This document shows positions 18,138 through 26,839 of a stretch of 64,000 nucleotides of DNA, one piece after another. Every line of letters starts with the position of its first letter. Positions within the stretch are counted from its first letter, which is position 1. Below the pieces are notes generated by a model. That model worked only from the letters and a program-made list of their open reading frames with translations. It had not been told where the DNA came from and did no database searches. Source of the DNA: Paludibacter sp. (GTDB taxonomy: Bacteria > Bacteroidota > Bacteroidia > Bacteroidales > Paludibacteraceae); the NCBI RefSeq assembly GCF_009712605.1, contig NZ_WASO01000010.1, forward strand, positions 143,095-207,094, written 5' to 3'. The translations under genes and the position numbers were made by a program.

Positions 18138-19544
18138 TCAGAACTTGAAGAAGTTATTAGCGTTGTTGTAGCTGATATCTTCTACCATCTGACCCAAAAA
18201 TGCCAGTTCGCTTGCCGGCAACTTACCTTTTTCTACGTCAGTACCAATGAGGTTACACAGGATACGACGGAAATATTCGTGACGAGGATAAGAAAGGAAG
18301 CTGCGCGAGTCGGTCAACATACCAACAAAACGGCTCAACAGACCCAAAACGGAGAGTGAATTCATTTGGGCAGTCATGCCGATTTCCTGATCGAGGAACC
18401 ACCAGCCCGAGCCGAACTGAATTTTACCGGCAACGCTACCATCCTGGAAGTTGCCAATCATGGTAGTAATCAAATCGTTGTCGCGGGGATTGAGGTTGTA
18501 TAAGATTGTTTTGGCCAGTTTATTGTCTGTGTCGAGGCGGTTGAGGAATTTCGACATCGCTTTGGCAACAGTAAAGTCACCGATTGAATCGAAGCCGGTA
18601 TCAGCACCTAAGCTCTTGAACAAGCGGCTGTTGTTGTCACGGATTGCGCCATAATGGAATTGTTGTGTCCAACCTGTTTCCCAATCCATAACTGCGAATT
18701 CAACCAACATAGCTGATTTGAATTTTACGATTTCTTCTTTGGTCAACTCTTTGCCACCATATACTTTGTTGAAGATGGCATCGATTTCGGCCTGAGTATA
18801 ATCTTCGGCATAGAACTCTTCGATACCGTGGTCACTCAGTTTACAACCTACCGATTCGAAGAATTTGTGACGTACACGCAACGCTTCAATTACATCGGCA
18901 AATTTGGAAATGGAAACACCCGATACTGCAGCCAGCTTTTCGATGTAAGCGCGGAAATTAGCCGGACTTTCAACAGCCATCGCTTTATCGGGACGCCAGG
19001 TAGGAAGAACTTTTACTTCAAAGCCTTCGTTTTTCAGCGCAATATGATATTCGAGTGAATCAACAGGATCATCGGTGGTACAAACAACTTTTACGTTGCA
19101 GCGTTTCATCAGACCACGAGCCGAAAATTCAGGAGTACGCAACTTAGCAGTACATTCGTCGAAAATTTCTTTGGCAGTTTCTGGTTTGAGAAGCGTGTTG
19201 ACTCCGAAAACAGAACGGAGTTCAAGATGAGTCCAGTGATAGAGTGGGTTACGCATGGTGTAAGGAACCGTAGCAGCCCATTTTTCAAATTTTTCCCAGT
19301 CGGTAGTATCTTTTCCGGTGCAGAAACGTTCTTCAATACCGTTGGTACGCATAGCACGCCATTTGTAGTGGTCGCCTTCGAGCCAAATCTGACCCAGGTT
19401 ATCAAACTGGCGGTCTTTCGCAATAAATTCAGGGTTAAGGTGACAGTGATAGTCAATAATCGGCATTTTAGCCGCATGCTCGTGATACAGTTGTTGCGCT
19501 GTTTCGTTATCGAGCATGAAGTCTTTGTCCATGAAAGCTTTCAT
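18138..19544 (-). CDS. uxaC: Uronate (glucuronate/galacturonate) isomerase
   Basis: 468 residues from the ATG at 19544, the usual UxaC length; a second ATG four codons on is also possible. It converts D-glucuronate to fructuronate or D-galacturonate to tagaturonate. The amidohydrolase-fold metal motif IIDYHCHLNPEF is at residues 29-40, and TTDDPVDSLEYH, LPTWRPDKA and the C-terminal TDSRSFLSYPRHEYFRR are family landmarks. The reductase and dehydratase steps that should follow are not in this window. Confidence 0.95.
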   Translation of the reverse strand: MKAFMDKDFMLDNETAQQLYHEHAAKMPIIDYHCHLNPEFIAKDRQFDNLGQIWLEGDHYKWRAMRTNGIEERFCTGKDTTDWEKFEKWAATVPYTMRNPLYHWTHLELRSVFGVNTLLKPETAKEIFDECTAKLRTPEFSARGLMKRCNVKVVCTTDDPVDSLEYHIALKNEGFEVKVLPTWRPDKAMAVESPANFRAYIEKLAAVSGVSISKFADVIEALRVRHKFFESVGCKLSDHGIEEFYAEDYTQAEIDAIFNKVYGGKELTKEEIVKFKSAMLVEFAVMDWETGWTQQFHYGAIRDNNSRLFKSLGADTGFDSIGDFTVAKAMSKFLNRLDTDNKLAKTILYNLNPRDNDLITTMIGNFQDGSVAGKIQFGSGWWFLDQEIGMTAQMNSLSVLGLLSRFVGMLTDSRSFLSYPRHEYFRRILCNLIGTDVEKGKLPASELAFLGQMVEDISYNNANNFFKF

Positions 19545-19726
19545 TCGTATTCTGTTTGTATTATTTGGTATTATAATTAAATTCTAATTATCAATGCTTT
19601 AGCACCACAAGCACATTTACCGTGTTCGAGCACGAAGATAAGGATAAAATTTCAGAACATACTTCGTTTCTCAAAAAAATTTATTTAAATTACACTCCGG
19701 AAAGAAGGCTGGACGCAGGAAATGAA

Positions 19727-20434
19727 TTAAAAAGTACCGGAAAGACCAAGCTCGTCAGTTATACAGAAGACCTGGCTATAAATATAGACTCCCATTTTAT
19801 TCGTATTCAGCTTACGATTCAAGCGTAGAACAGGATGCCCTGGCCTCACGCGGAAATGCTCCTGCAACTTGGCATCCGCCTTAATAGCAAAGATTTGCTG
19901 TACGCCACCCGTAACCTCTATCTGATATTTGGTTCGCAGAACATCAAACAGCGATTTATTTTCCAGATTCAACGAAGTAAAACGGGGGAAATTCAGGTTA
20001 GGCAACATGGTAATATCATAAAACACCGGCTTCCCATTAAGCGATCGCAGCCGTTCAAAATAAATACAACCGACCTCTTTTTCCACATCGCTTAGTTCAA
20101 AGGTAAACGCCTCTTTCCACGCTCGCACTTCCGGCCTACCGATAATTTTTGTCGTCAAAATATTATCGCCCACAGCCGAAGTCGTACTCATCAACGAAAG
20201 AATACCAATCCCTTTGGGCAGCCCTTTTACAATACTCCCCTTCCCCTGATGCTTCATAATGAACCCATCAGCCACCAGGCGATCAAGCGCCTTGCGTACC
20301 GTATGACGTGCCACGCCATGTATTACACTTAGTTCGTGTTCGGAAGGCAACAAATCGCCTTCCTGATATACACCATCTGTAATCAGACCACGCAGCGATT
20401 CGTACATTTTTTTATGTTCGGGAAGCTCTGTCAC
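19727..20434 (-). CDS. GntR family transcriptional regulator with UTRA sensor domain
   Basis: 235 residues from a GTG at 20434; the ATG at 20407 is an alternative start just before the DNA-binding domain. Residues 10-75 form the GntR winged helix (LLPSEHELSVIHGVARHTVRKALDRLVADGF), and residues about 90-230 a UTRA ligand-binding domain with CIYFERLRSLNGKPVFYDITMLP. It is divergent from the rhamnulose-phosphate aldolase gene and upstream of the uronate genes, so it could control either. A perfect inverted repeat (20545-20567) in the divergent spacer is a likely operator. The effector, perhaps a sugar phosphate or uronate, is unknown. Confidence 0.88.
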   Translation of the reverse strand: MTELPEHKKMYESLRGLITDGVYQEGDLLPSEHELSVIHGVARHTVRKALDRLVADGFIMKHQGKGSIVKGLPKGIGILSLMSTTSAVGDNILTTKIIGRPEVRAWKEAFTFELSDVEKEVGCIYFERLRSLNGKPVFYDITMLPNLNFPRFTSLNLENKSLFDVLRTKYQIEVTGGVQQIFAIKADAKLQEHFRVRPGHPVLRLNRKLNTNKMGVYIYSQVFCITDELGLSGTF

Positions 20435-20544
20435 TCTTTATATTCCTATGATTTACCGCTCAAAGATACGATACTCAGGCTGTAAACCAAAACTTTTTAG
20501 CCAAAACATGTACGCACATGTATATCAATGAAACATCAAATACA

Positions 20545-20567
20545 AATTATATCATACTGATATAATT
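20545..20567. promoter_or_regulatory. Candidate GntR operator (10-bp perfect inverted repeat)
   Basis: AATTATATCA-TAC-TGATATAATT lies in the divergent spacer between the GntR gene and rhaD, 26 bases upstream of the aldolase promoter's TTG element. Its position suggests a binding site for the GntR protein. Confidence 0.5.
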
Positions 20568-20592
20568 ACACTTATAGTATAATTTTATTTAC

Positions 20593-20623
20593 TTGTATAT
20601 ATGTGTATTTGAAGATAACTTTG
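20593..20623 (+). promoter_or_regulatory. Bacteroidetes-type promoter of rhaD
   Basis: TTG at 20593-20595 and TAACTTTG at 20616-20623 are 20 bases apart, matching the -33/-7 pattern of the Bacteroidetes primary sigma factor. The start codon at 20669 follows at a normal distance, which also argues against the longer upstream frame. Confidence 0.6.
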
Positions 20624-20668
20624 CTATATCAAAACGCAGCAAAACAGACTCTATTTAATTTATATACA

Positions 20669-21478
20669 ATGAAATCAATTTTAGACAATCGTCCTGCTTT
20701 GGCAAAAGAGGTAAACAAAGTGGCTGAAGTGGCTGGTTATTTGTGGCAAAAAGGATGGGCTGAACGAAACGGAGGGAATATCACCATCAACATCACCGAG
20801 TTTGTCGATGACGAGATCAAAGCTTTACCGGCAATCAGTGACGTGACATCCATCGGTACGACACTTCCCAACCTCAAGGGATGCTATTTTTATTGCAAAG
20901 GAACCAACATGCGCATGCGCGATCTGGCTCGATGGCCGATGGAAAACGGGTCGGTAATTCGCATCCTCGACGATTGCGCCAGTTATGTTATTATTGCCGA
21001 TCAACCGGTTAAGCCGACATCTGAATTACCTTCGCACCTGAGCATGCACAACTTTCTGATTGGCAAAGGCTCTAACTACAAGGCTTCGCTCCACACACAC
21101 CCTATCGATCTGATTGCAATGACACACCATAAACCATTTTTGGAAAAAGATGTGCTGACTAATCTTTTGTGGAGCATGATTCCCGAAACTAAAGCGTTCT
21201 GTCCCCGTGGTCTGGGCATTATTCCTTACAAACTGCCGAGTTCGGTCGAACTTGCCCAGGCAACCATTGCAGAACTCAAAGAGTATGACGTGGTGATGTG
21301 GGAAAAGCATGGCGTTTGTGCTGTTGGTATCGATATTATGGATGCTTTCGATCAGGTGGATGTGTTGAGCAAATCGGCTCAGATCTACATGACGTCCAAA
21401 AATATGGGCTTTGAACCTGGAGGTATGTCTGCCGAACAAATGCAAGAGATGACAGTAGCATTTAATCTGCCCAAATAA
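20669..21478 (+). CDS. rhaD: Rhamnulose-1-phosphate aldolase (class II, zinc)
   Basis: 269 residues from the ATG at 20669, chosen because the promoter overlaps the longer frame; E. coli RhaD has 274. It cleaves L-rhamnulose-1-phosphate to dihydroxyacetone phosphate and L-lactaldehyde. The zinc ligands are His142 and His144 in LHTHP and His214 in WEKHG, and the catalytic glutamate is Glu119 in SELPSH, all at RhaD spacing. No rhamnose kinase or isomerase gene is adjacent; the fucose genes 6 kb away lack an aldolase, so cross-use is possible but unproven. A strong terminator follows. Confidence 0.92.
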   Translation: MKSILDNRPALAKEVNKVAEVAGYLWQKGWAERNGGNITINITEFVDDEIKALPAISDVTSIGTTLPNLKGCYFYCKGTNMRMRDLARWPMENGSVIRILDDCASYVIIADQPVKPTSELPSHLSMHNFLIGKGSNYKASLHTHPIDLIAMTHHKPFLEKDVLTNLLWSMIPETKAFCPRGLGIIPYKLPSSVELAQATIAELKEYDVVMWEKHGVCAVGIDIMDAFDQVDVLSKSAQIYMTSKNMGFEPGGMSAEQMQEMTVAFNLPK

Positions 21479-21504
21479 TTCTGACAAACATAAAGGTGTT
21501 ATTC

Positions 21505-21547
21505 AAGCAAAGCGATTATCTCACACCAGATAATCGCTTTGCTTTTT
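21505..21547 (+). terminator. Terminator after rhaD
   Basis: A 16-bp perfect stem (21505-21520 with 21529-21544; core AGCGATTATC/GATAATCGCT) is followed by T residues. Confidence 0.9.
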
Positions 21548-21585
21548 TGTATTGAATTCCCGGCAGAAAGTTCTCTTCAAAAAGG

Positions 21586-21616
21586 TTTGTTCATCTCCTT
21601 TTTATAAATATCTTTG
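21586..21616 (+). promoter_or_regulatory. Bacteroidetes-type promoter of lpdA
   Basis: TTTG at 21586-21589, a 19-base spacer, and TATCTTTG at 21609-21616 fit the -33/-7 consensus; the start codon is at 21653. Confidence 0.65.
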
Positions 21617-21652
21617 TTTGACAAAACGCAATAATATTCCAAAAAGCCATTT

Positions 21653-23005
21653 ATGATTGACTTAGCGATTATCGGAGGCGGCCCTGCGGGCTATGTGGCC
21701 GCAGAACGTGCCGGAGCCAGAGGACTTTCCGTTGTTCTCTTCGAAAAGAAAGAGATGGGAGGAGTTTGTCTTAACGAAGGTTGTATTCCCACAAAAACAC
21801 TGCTTTATAGCGCCAAAATATATGACAATACACTCCATGGAGATAAATATGGGGTTTTTGCCGAAAATGTCAGTTTCGACTTTGGGCGTATCATGATGCG
21901 CAAAACCAAAAAAGTTCGCAAATTGGTGGCCGGCGTCAATACCAAAATGAAAGCCAACGGGGTTGAAGTGGTGAAAGGGGAAGCGTATATTGAGAATCGT
22001 TCGCAGGATGGCATCTCTATTCGCTGTGGCGAAGAACGTTATCAGGCACAAAATCTCCTTATTTGCACCGGGTCCGAAACATTTATTCCCCCTATTCCGG
22101 GAATTACCGAGGCTGGAGACCACATTCTTACCAATCGTGAAATATTGGCACTCAAAGAACAACCAGAATCGCTTGTCATTATTGGCGGAGGTGTTATCGG
22201 AATGGAATTTGCCAGTTTTTTCAACAGCATAGGCACCAAAGTAACCGTTATCGAGATAATGCCTGAAATATTGACCGGAATGGATACCGAAATGAGTGCC
22301 CAGCTTCGCGAAATATATACGAAGAAAGGGATCGTATTCAATTTATCAGCCAAAGTAACGGGCGTTAACTGCACCGAAGTTAGCTACGAAAGAGAGGGAC
22401 AAACCTTCACCATCAGTGGCGACAAAATTCTATTGAGTGTGGGTCGTCGTGCTGTAACGCAAGGTTTCGGACTTGAAAATTTGGGTGTCGAACTTTTCAA
22501 AGGCGGCATCAAAGTGGATGAAAAGATGCGTACGAACATTCCGAATGTATTTGCTGCAGGCGATGTTACCGGATTCTCACTTCTTGCCCATACAGCCAGC
22601 CGCGAGGGAGAGGTGGTGGTTAACAACCTGACCAACCAAGCGGACTCGATGAGCTACCGGGCCATTCCGGGGGTGGTATATACCAATCCGGAAATTGCAG
22701 GAGTGGGATTAACTGAAGAGGCGGCAAAAGAGCAGAATATTGCTTGCCGGGTAGTCAAACTTCCCATGAGTTATGCCGGACGATTTGTCGCTGAAAACGA
22801 AGGCATAAACGGCCTCTGTAAAATTTTGATCAACGAGCAGGATGAAACAATCCTTGGAGTGCACATGTTGGGCAATCCGGCCAGCGAAATTATCTACGGA
22901 GCAGGCATGGCTATCGAACAAAGAATGACTCTCAATGAATTGAAAAAGATCATCTTCCCCCATCCGACGGTCTCCGAAATTATAAAAGAGATGCTTTTTG
23001 AATAA
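21653..23005 (+). CDS. lpdA: Dihydrolipoyl dehydrogenase
   Basis: 450 residues from the ATG at 21653. It reoxidises the lipoamide of 2-oxoacid dehydrogenases or the glycine cleavage system, passing electrons by FAD to NAD+. The FAD motif IGGGPAGYVAA is at residues 7-17, the redox-active disulphide is Cys39-Cys44 in GGVCLNEGC, the NAD-binding GGGVIGMEFASF lies near 178, and the catalytic His-Glu pair starts at His437 in HPTVSEIIKE. It has its own promoter and terminator and no E1 or E2 neighbours. Confidence 0.95.
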   Translation: MIDLAIIGGGPAGYVAAERAGARGLSVVLFEKKEMGGVCLNEGCIPTKTLLYSAKIYDNTLHGDKYGVFAENVSFDFGRIMMRKTKKVRKLVAGVNTKMKANGVEVVKGEAYIENRSQDGISIRCGEERYQAQNLLICTGSETFIPPIPGITEAGDHILTNREILALKEQPESLVIIGGGVIGMEFASFFNSIGTKVTVIEIMPEILTGMDTEMSAQLREIYTKKGIVFNLSAKVTGVNCTEVSYEREGQTFTISGDKILLSVGRRAVTQGFGLENLGVELFKGGIKVDEKMRTNIPNVFAAGDVTGFSLLAHTASREGEVVVNNLTNQADSMSYRAIPGVVYTNPEIAGVGLTEEAAKEQNIACRVVKLPMSYAGRFVAENEGINGLCKILINEQDETILGVHMLGNPASEIIYGAGMAIEQRMTLNELKKIIFPHPTVSEIIKEMLFE

Positions 23006-23011
23006 CACATA

Positions 23012-23046
23012 AAAACAGAACGCCGCTTGGTCGTTCTGTTTTTTTA
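23012..23046 (+). terminator. Terminator after lpdA
   Basis: AAAACAGAACG and CGTTCTGTTTT form a stem with a nine-base loop, followed by a T run, a few bases past the stop codon. Confidence 0.88.
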
Positions 23047-23423
23047 TGTTAATACCCCTGCATGATGCTTGATCACAACCAAAACATCTATGCAAAAGTC
23101 AATCTTCCTTATGCCTGCTTGAAAACCTCAGCAAGTTGATTGGCAAATTCGTCTCGCTATCCCTCACAATAGAGAAGGGATTCATACGTCATACCGGTGA
23201 TGAATGCCCACAGCAACCAAAAGTTAAACTGTTAGGCAGAAAACTTTCAGATTTATTCTAAAAAATCATCTTTCTCAAAAAAAAATCATCTTCAAACCGC
23301 AAAAAACAGTTGCGATATGCAATTATTTTCAAACGCAACCAATATCTTTGTAGGATTAACAAACACAAACTTTCTCTTTGTTTTATACACACCTATTACA
23401 AATCCACAAAAACGTTAAGGCTC
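23047..23423. other. Intergenic region upstream of lipoprotein gene
   Basis: About 375 bases without a convincing gene. The part near 23320-23400 is AT-rich leader DNA for the lipoprotein gene; a frame beginning at 23310 is in phase with it but its extra N-terminus has no signal and is unlikely to be translated. Confidence 0.4.
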
Positions 23424-24290
23424 ATGAAAAAAGGATTACTATTATCATTCCTCGCTGCCGGATTCGGATTAGCACTCTTTATGTCTTCATGCTCACAAAC
23501 TGAAGAGCTAACCTCCACTTCCGATTTGTTGGTTTCTGCCACAAACGACTCACAAGCATCAAGTATCGACGACGATATCATTAATGAGACGGATGAATAC
23601 ATATCGGCGCTGTCGACAAACGGCTACAAAAGCAGTAGTTCAGCCCTGAAAACCTCGGGCGTTGCCAGCTCCAGCATTACCATTACGGTTGACAAACCCG
23701 ACCTCGTGTCTTTCCCCAAAGTAATCACCATTGATTTTGGAACGGGCGGATTTACCGGCAGACGCGGCAATATTTACAGAGGCAAACTGATTATCACTAT
23801 CAGCAATAGCTTAACAGTGGCTAATGCTTATTACAACATCAAGACATCCAATTTCTACGTCAATGACAATAAAGTGGGCGCTTCAAAAACGGTCACATAT
23901 AAGGGATACAACGATAAAAACCATCCTTACTGGACCATGACAGCAAGCGACACCATCACCAAACCCGACAAAACTGTCTTTACCTGCGTCTCGGGAAAAA
24001 TCCGCGAACGTCTCGAAATCAACGGAACTCCTTTGATTCCTTATGACGATACTTTCTCAATAAAGGGTTACTCCAAAGGGATGAATTCTAAAGGAAATAC
24101 CTACTCGATGATTATTGACAACAATAATCCACTCATTGTTGGCAACCTTTGCCCCTACATCCAAAAGGGGAGTGTGACCATTACGGTTAACGGCAAATCA
24201 GTTGTTATTGATTATGGAGACGGTTCCTGCGACAATTTGGCGACTGCCACTTCTGGAGGAATCACAAAAACCTTCAAATTAAGCAACTAA
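23424..24290 (+). CDS. Hypothetical secreted lipoprotein
   Basis: 288 residues from the ATG at 23424, chosen because MKKGLLLSFLAAGFGLALFMSSC is a clear lipoprotein signal with lipobox MSSC. After a Ser/Thr-rich linker the mature region (residues about 80-288) is beta-rich with repeated Gly/Asp/Asn turns (VITIDFGTGGFTGRRGNIYRGK, then SMIIDNNNPLIVG and VIDYGDGSCDN). This looks like a surface-exposed beta protein; such sequences are common in Bacteroidales and have no known function. A Ser after the lipid cysteine would sort it to the outer membrane by general rules, with no lipoprotein export signal evident. It stands alone with its own terminator. Confidence 0.65.
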   Translation: MKKGLLLSFLAAGFGLALFMSSCSQTEELTSTSDLLVSATNDSQASSIDDDIINETDEYISALSTNGYKSSSSALKTSGVASSSITITVDKPDLVSFPKVITIDFGTGGFTGRRGNIYRGKLIITISNSLTVANAYYNIKTSNFYVNDNKVGASKTVTYKGYNDKNHPYWTMTASDTITKPDKTVFTCVSGKIRERLEINGTPLIPYDDTFSIKGYSKGMNSKGNTYSMIIDNNNPLIVGNLCPYIQKGSVTITVNGKSVVIDYGDGSCDNLATATSGGITKTFKLSN

Positions 24291-24316
24291 TCAAAAACAC
24301 GTCATTGACCAGATGG

Positions 24317-24346
24317 AAAAGCGGTTATCGTTGATAACCGCTTTTT
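24317..24346 (+). terminator. Terminator after lipoprotein gene
   Basis: AAAAGCGGTTATC-GTT-GATAACCGCTTTT is a perfect 13-bp stem with a three-base loop. Confidence 0.9.
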
Positions 24347-24506
24347 CTATTGTAATCGGGCTTTGCTGCTGCACCACAAAGCGAGCTACAGAGGAAGGGT
24401 CTGACATAATCAATTCGTGTAATTTTGTTTTTTTTAATTTCAAAATCATATCACATACTATATCTTTGCGATTGTAATTGATATTAATATCACCAATAAA
24501 CTCAAC

Positions 24507-25337
24507 ATGAAAACTGAAAATTTAAAGAAAACGTTTATATTGCTTCTATTAAGCAGTTTCATTTGTCCATTTCTGAATGCCGCAAACGAAGATGAAGACA
24601 AAGCTCCGGATAATTCTTTTCAGGTTTCTTTAACCACAGGCAATAACCAAATCACGCAAGGCAAAAAACTGGCAACAGATGCATTTTATCTGAAACCTGC
24701 GTTGCACTATAGCTACAAACAGGGTTTTTATGCAGACTTGTCCGCCAGTTATATTCCTTCTTTGCAAAAGAATTCTTTATCGAATATGGGTTTTGGATTA
24801 GGGTATAATTTCGACCTGGGAAATAATTTCTCCACAGGGTTTGGCTATGCTTATACGCATTATTTTTCTTCGAAAGAAGTACTTTCAAGTGCTCCAAATG
24901 ATTTGTCATGGAATTTAGGATGGGATAACCCAATAATTGCACCTTCACTAAATGTTGACTATAGTTTCGGATCCACAAAAGATCTTTCGGCAGGGTTAGA
25001 TTTATCGCATAGCTTTACTGTGAACCATATCTTTTGCTCTTCAGACAAGTTAACAATACCCATATCTGTTTCCACAACTTTTGCTTCGGCTAATTTCTAT
25101 CAGGCATACGTAACAAAGAATCAAATAAAAAACAAAAAAAGCAAGACAGTTGTTAGCCCGGCAACCGTAGACACGTCGTTTGGCATTAGCGACGTAGCCT
25201 TGTCTGCATCATTATCTTATCAAATTAAAGGCTTCAGTATCACACCGGCGATGACTTATCAGATTCCTTTCGGAACTGCTGCCGACATATCCACCAGCTC
25301 GCCTGTATTTACATTACAGGTGGCCTATTCATTCTGA
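24507..25337 (+). CDS. Hypothetical outer-membrane beta-barrel protein
   Basis: 276 residues from the ATG at 24507. An N-terminal signal peptide (KKTFILLLLSSFICPFLNA, cleavage near residue 26) precedes alternating-hydrophobicity strands rich in Tyr, Phe and Ser (GFYADLSASYIPSL, GFGLGYNFDLG). The chain ends in QVAYSF, the terminal aromatic residue expected of barrels assembled by BamA. It resembles the transporter-like/OmpW-style small barrels of Bacteroidetes; function is unknown. The sequence TATCTTTG at 24461-24468 could be its -7 element, but the -33 match is weak. Confidence 0.65.
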   Translation: MKTENLKKTFILLLLSSFICPFLNAANEDEDKAPDNSFQVSLTTGNNQITQGKKLATDAFYLKPALHYSYKQGFYADLSASYIPSLQKNSLSNMGFGLGYNFDLGNNFSTGFGYAYTHYFSSKEVLSSAPNDLSWNLGWDNPIIAPSLNVDYSFGSTKDLSAGLDLSHSFTVNHIFCSSDKLTIPISVSTTFASANFYQAYVTKNQIKNKKSKTVVSPATVDTSFGISDVALSASLSYQIKGFSITPAMTYQIPFGTAADISTSSPVFTLQVAYSF

Positions 25338-25373
25338 CGCCAGAAGCAATTTCGTTGGCGGACTACAACAAAC

Positions 25374-25407
25374 AAAAGAGCGATAGTAACTTAACTATCG
25401 CTCTTTT
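25374..25407. terminator. Bidirectional terminator
   Basis: AAAAGAGCGATAGT and ACTATCGCTCTTTT (25374-25387, 25394-25407) form a perfect 14-bp stem with A and T runs on both sides, placed between two convergent genes. Confidence 0.9.
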
Positions 25408-25430
25408 CATTCTGCATATAGTTTTCTCTG

Positions 25431-25970
25431 CTATTCTACAATTGTAATTTCTTCAAATCCCAGATGAAACATCACTTCGCGCAGAATCAACAGAGCCGCT
25501 GCAAATGTAGCCGTTTGGGGAAGTGTATCAGAAGAGGCCGGACGACCGGATATGATAGCTGACAGACGACCGAAAATCGCTTCAAGATCATGACGGTAAA
25601 GCCGGCGGTCGGATGATTGCTGATAAGGCTCAAGTTGCGCATAAATTTCTTTCACGGCCGCATCGGATGAAAAAAGATGCGTTCCGGCAGGAATTAATTT
25701 ACTCACCTGCATCACCTCATCTTCCACCACCATTATGGCATTCTCCACCTCTCCGGGTGTTGGAGGAGTGTGGATGAAAAATTCAGTTGCTATTCTTTCT
25801 GCTCCGACAGTAAATTTCCAAATGACATCCGGTTCTGCCGCATTTGTCATTAACGCCAGAAGAGTATAATCCGGTGCAATATTCAGCATGGCAGACGGTC
25901 CTGAAATACTACATTTCGCAAAAATTTTCGATAGCTCCTCCCCTTGTCTCCACAGTTCAACTCTTTCCAT
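25431..25970 (-). CDS. Hypothetical protein downstream of a TetR regulator
   Basis: 179 residues from the ATG at 25970. I do not recognise the family. No signal peptide or membrane helix is present; the N-terminal half looks beta-rich (PDYTLLALMTNAAEPDVIWKFTVG) and the C-terminal half helical (TFAAALLILREVMFHLGF). It starts six bases after the TetR stop codon, so the two are almost certainly co-transcribed and may act together, for instance as regulator and a ligand-handling partner. Confidence 0.6.
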   Translation of the reverse strand: MERVELWRQGEELSKIFAKCSISGPSAMLNIAPDYTLLALMTNAAEPDVIWKFTVGAERIATEFFIHTPPTPGEVENAIMVVEDEVMQVSKLIPAGTHLFSSDAAVKEIYAQLEPYQQSSDRRLYRHDLEAIFGRLSAIISGRPASSDTLPQTATFAAALLILREVMFHLGFEEITIVE

Positions 25971-25976
25971 AACAGG

Positions 25977-26654
25977 CTATTTAATATTGACCGAGATCAA
26001 CGAATTTTGTACAAGTGTTCCTCCCTGACCGGAATTAGCTACTGTTTGCTCCGATAGCGCTTCATTATCCAAAATAGCATTTATCTGAATCGTGAGCTGA
26101 TTCATAAATTCGGAGTATGAAGCCGGAAAACGACGATTCAGGTAAAGCAACAATAAACTGATAACCATATAACGCAATTGCGCTTTAAGACGCTCCACAT
26201 CTGCGGCCTTTACCATGCCACGTGCAATACAATAGTTCCATTCTTTTTCACAAATTGCATCCAACGAACTATTAATCACATTAATCGTAGCCTCCTTGTG
26301 TCCAAAATCGCCCACTTTGGCCAGATAAAAAAGCTCGAAGAGGCCCGGATATTCCACGAAAAAATTCACATACCCGACCACAAGCTTCTTCAACCTATCG
26401 ACTCCCGGAGCGGACGATTGCGCCTGATCGGCAACAAAAGAAGCACACTCTTGCTGAAAATCGGAGATGCAGACAAAAACAAGATCGTTCACATCTTTGA
26501 AATAGTTGTAAATTGTTGAATACGAATAACCTGCCTGTTGGGCAACATTTCTCACACTCACTCCCTTAAGGCCTTCTCCCTTAAGGATATCTTTTGTCGC
26601 CTGAATGAAATATCCTTTCATCCGTTGCTCCTGAATAGCTTTGTTTGTAACCAT
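25977..26654 (-). CDS. TetR/AcrR family transcriptional regulator
   Basis: 225 residues from the ATG at 26654. Residues about 10-60 form the TetR helix-turn-helix (LKGEGLKGVSVRNVAQQAGYSYSTIYNYF); the rest is a helical ligand-binding domain without recognisable specificity. A perfect palindrome, ATGAACATTGTTCAT, 34 bases upstream is a probable autoregulatory operator. The only obvious operon partner is the following hypothetical gene. Confidence 0.88.
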   Translation of the reverse strand: MVTNKAIQEQRMKGYFIQATKDILKGEGLKGVSVRNVAQQAGYSYSTIYNYFKDVNDLVFVCISDFQQECASFVADQAQSSAPGVDRLKKLVVGYVNFFVEYPGLFELFYLAKVGDFGHKEATINVINSSLDAICEKEWNYCIARGMVKAADVERLKAQLRYMVISLLLLYLNRRFPASYSEFMNQLTIQINAILDNEALSEQTVANSGQGGTLVQNSLISVNIK

Positions 26655-26687
26655 AATAAACAGTAATTAAATAACAGTGCAAATATA

Positions 26688-26702
26688 ATGAACATTGTTC
26701 AT
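26688..26702. promoter_or_regulatory. Candidate TetR operator
   Basis: ATGAACA-T-TGTTCAT is a perfect 15-base palindrome just upstream of the TetR gene; a half-site GTTCAT recurs about 15 bases further at 26715-26720. Confidence 0.55.
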
Positions 26703-26839
26703 ATTTTAAATACACGTTCATAATATTTTTTATTCAACTACATATCTAATAGTTATAACAAACACAACACCTATAAATCAACAATCGGAAGGCCCGGGCA
26801 TCCCCAAACCTTCCGATTTTATCTGTAAAAACAGAGCGA

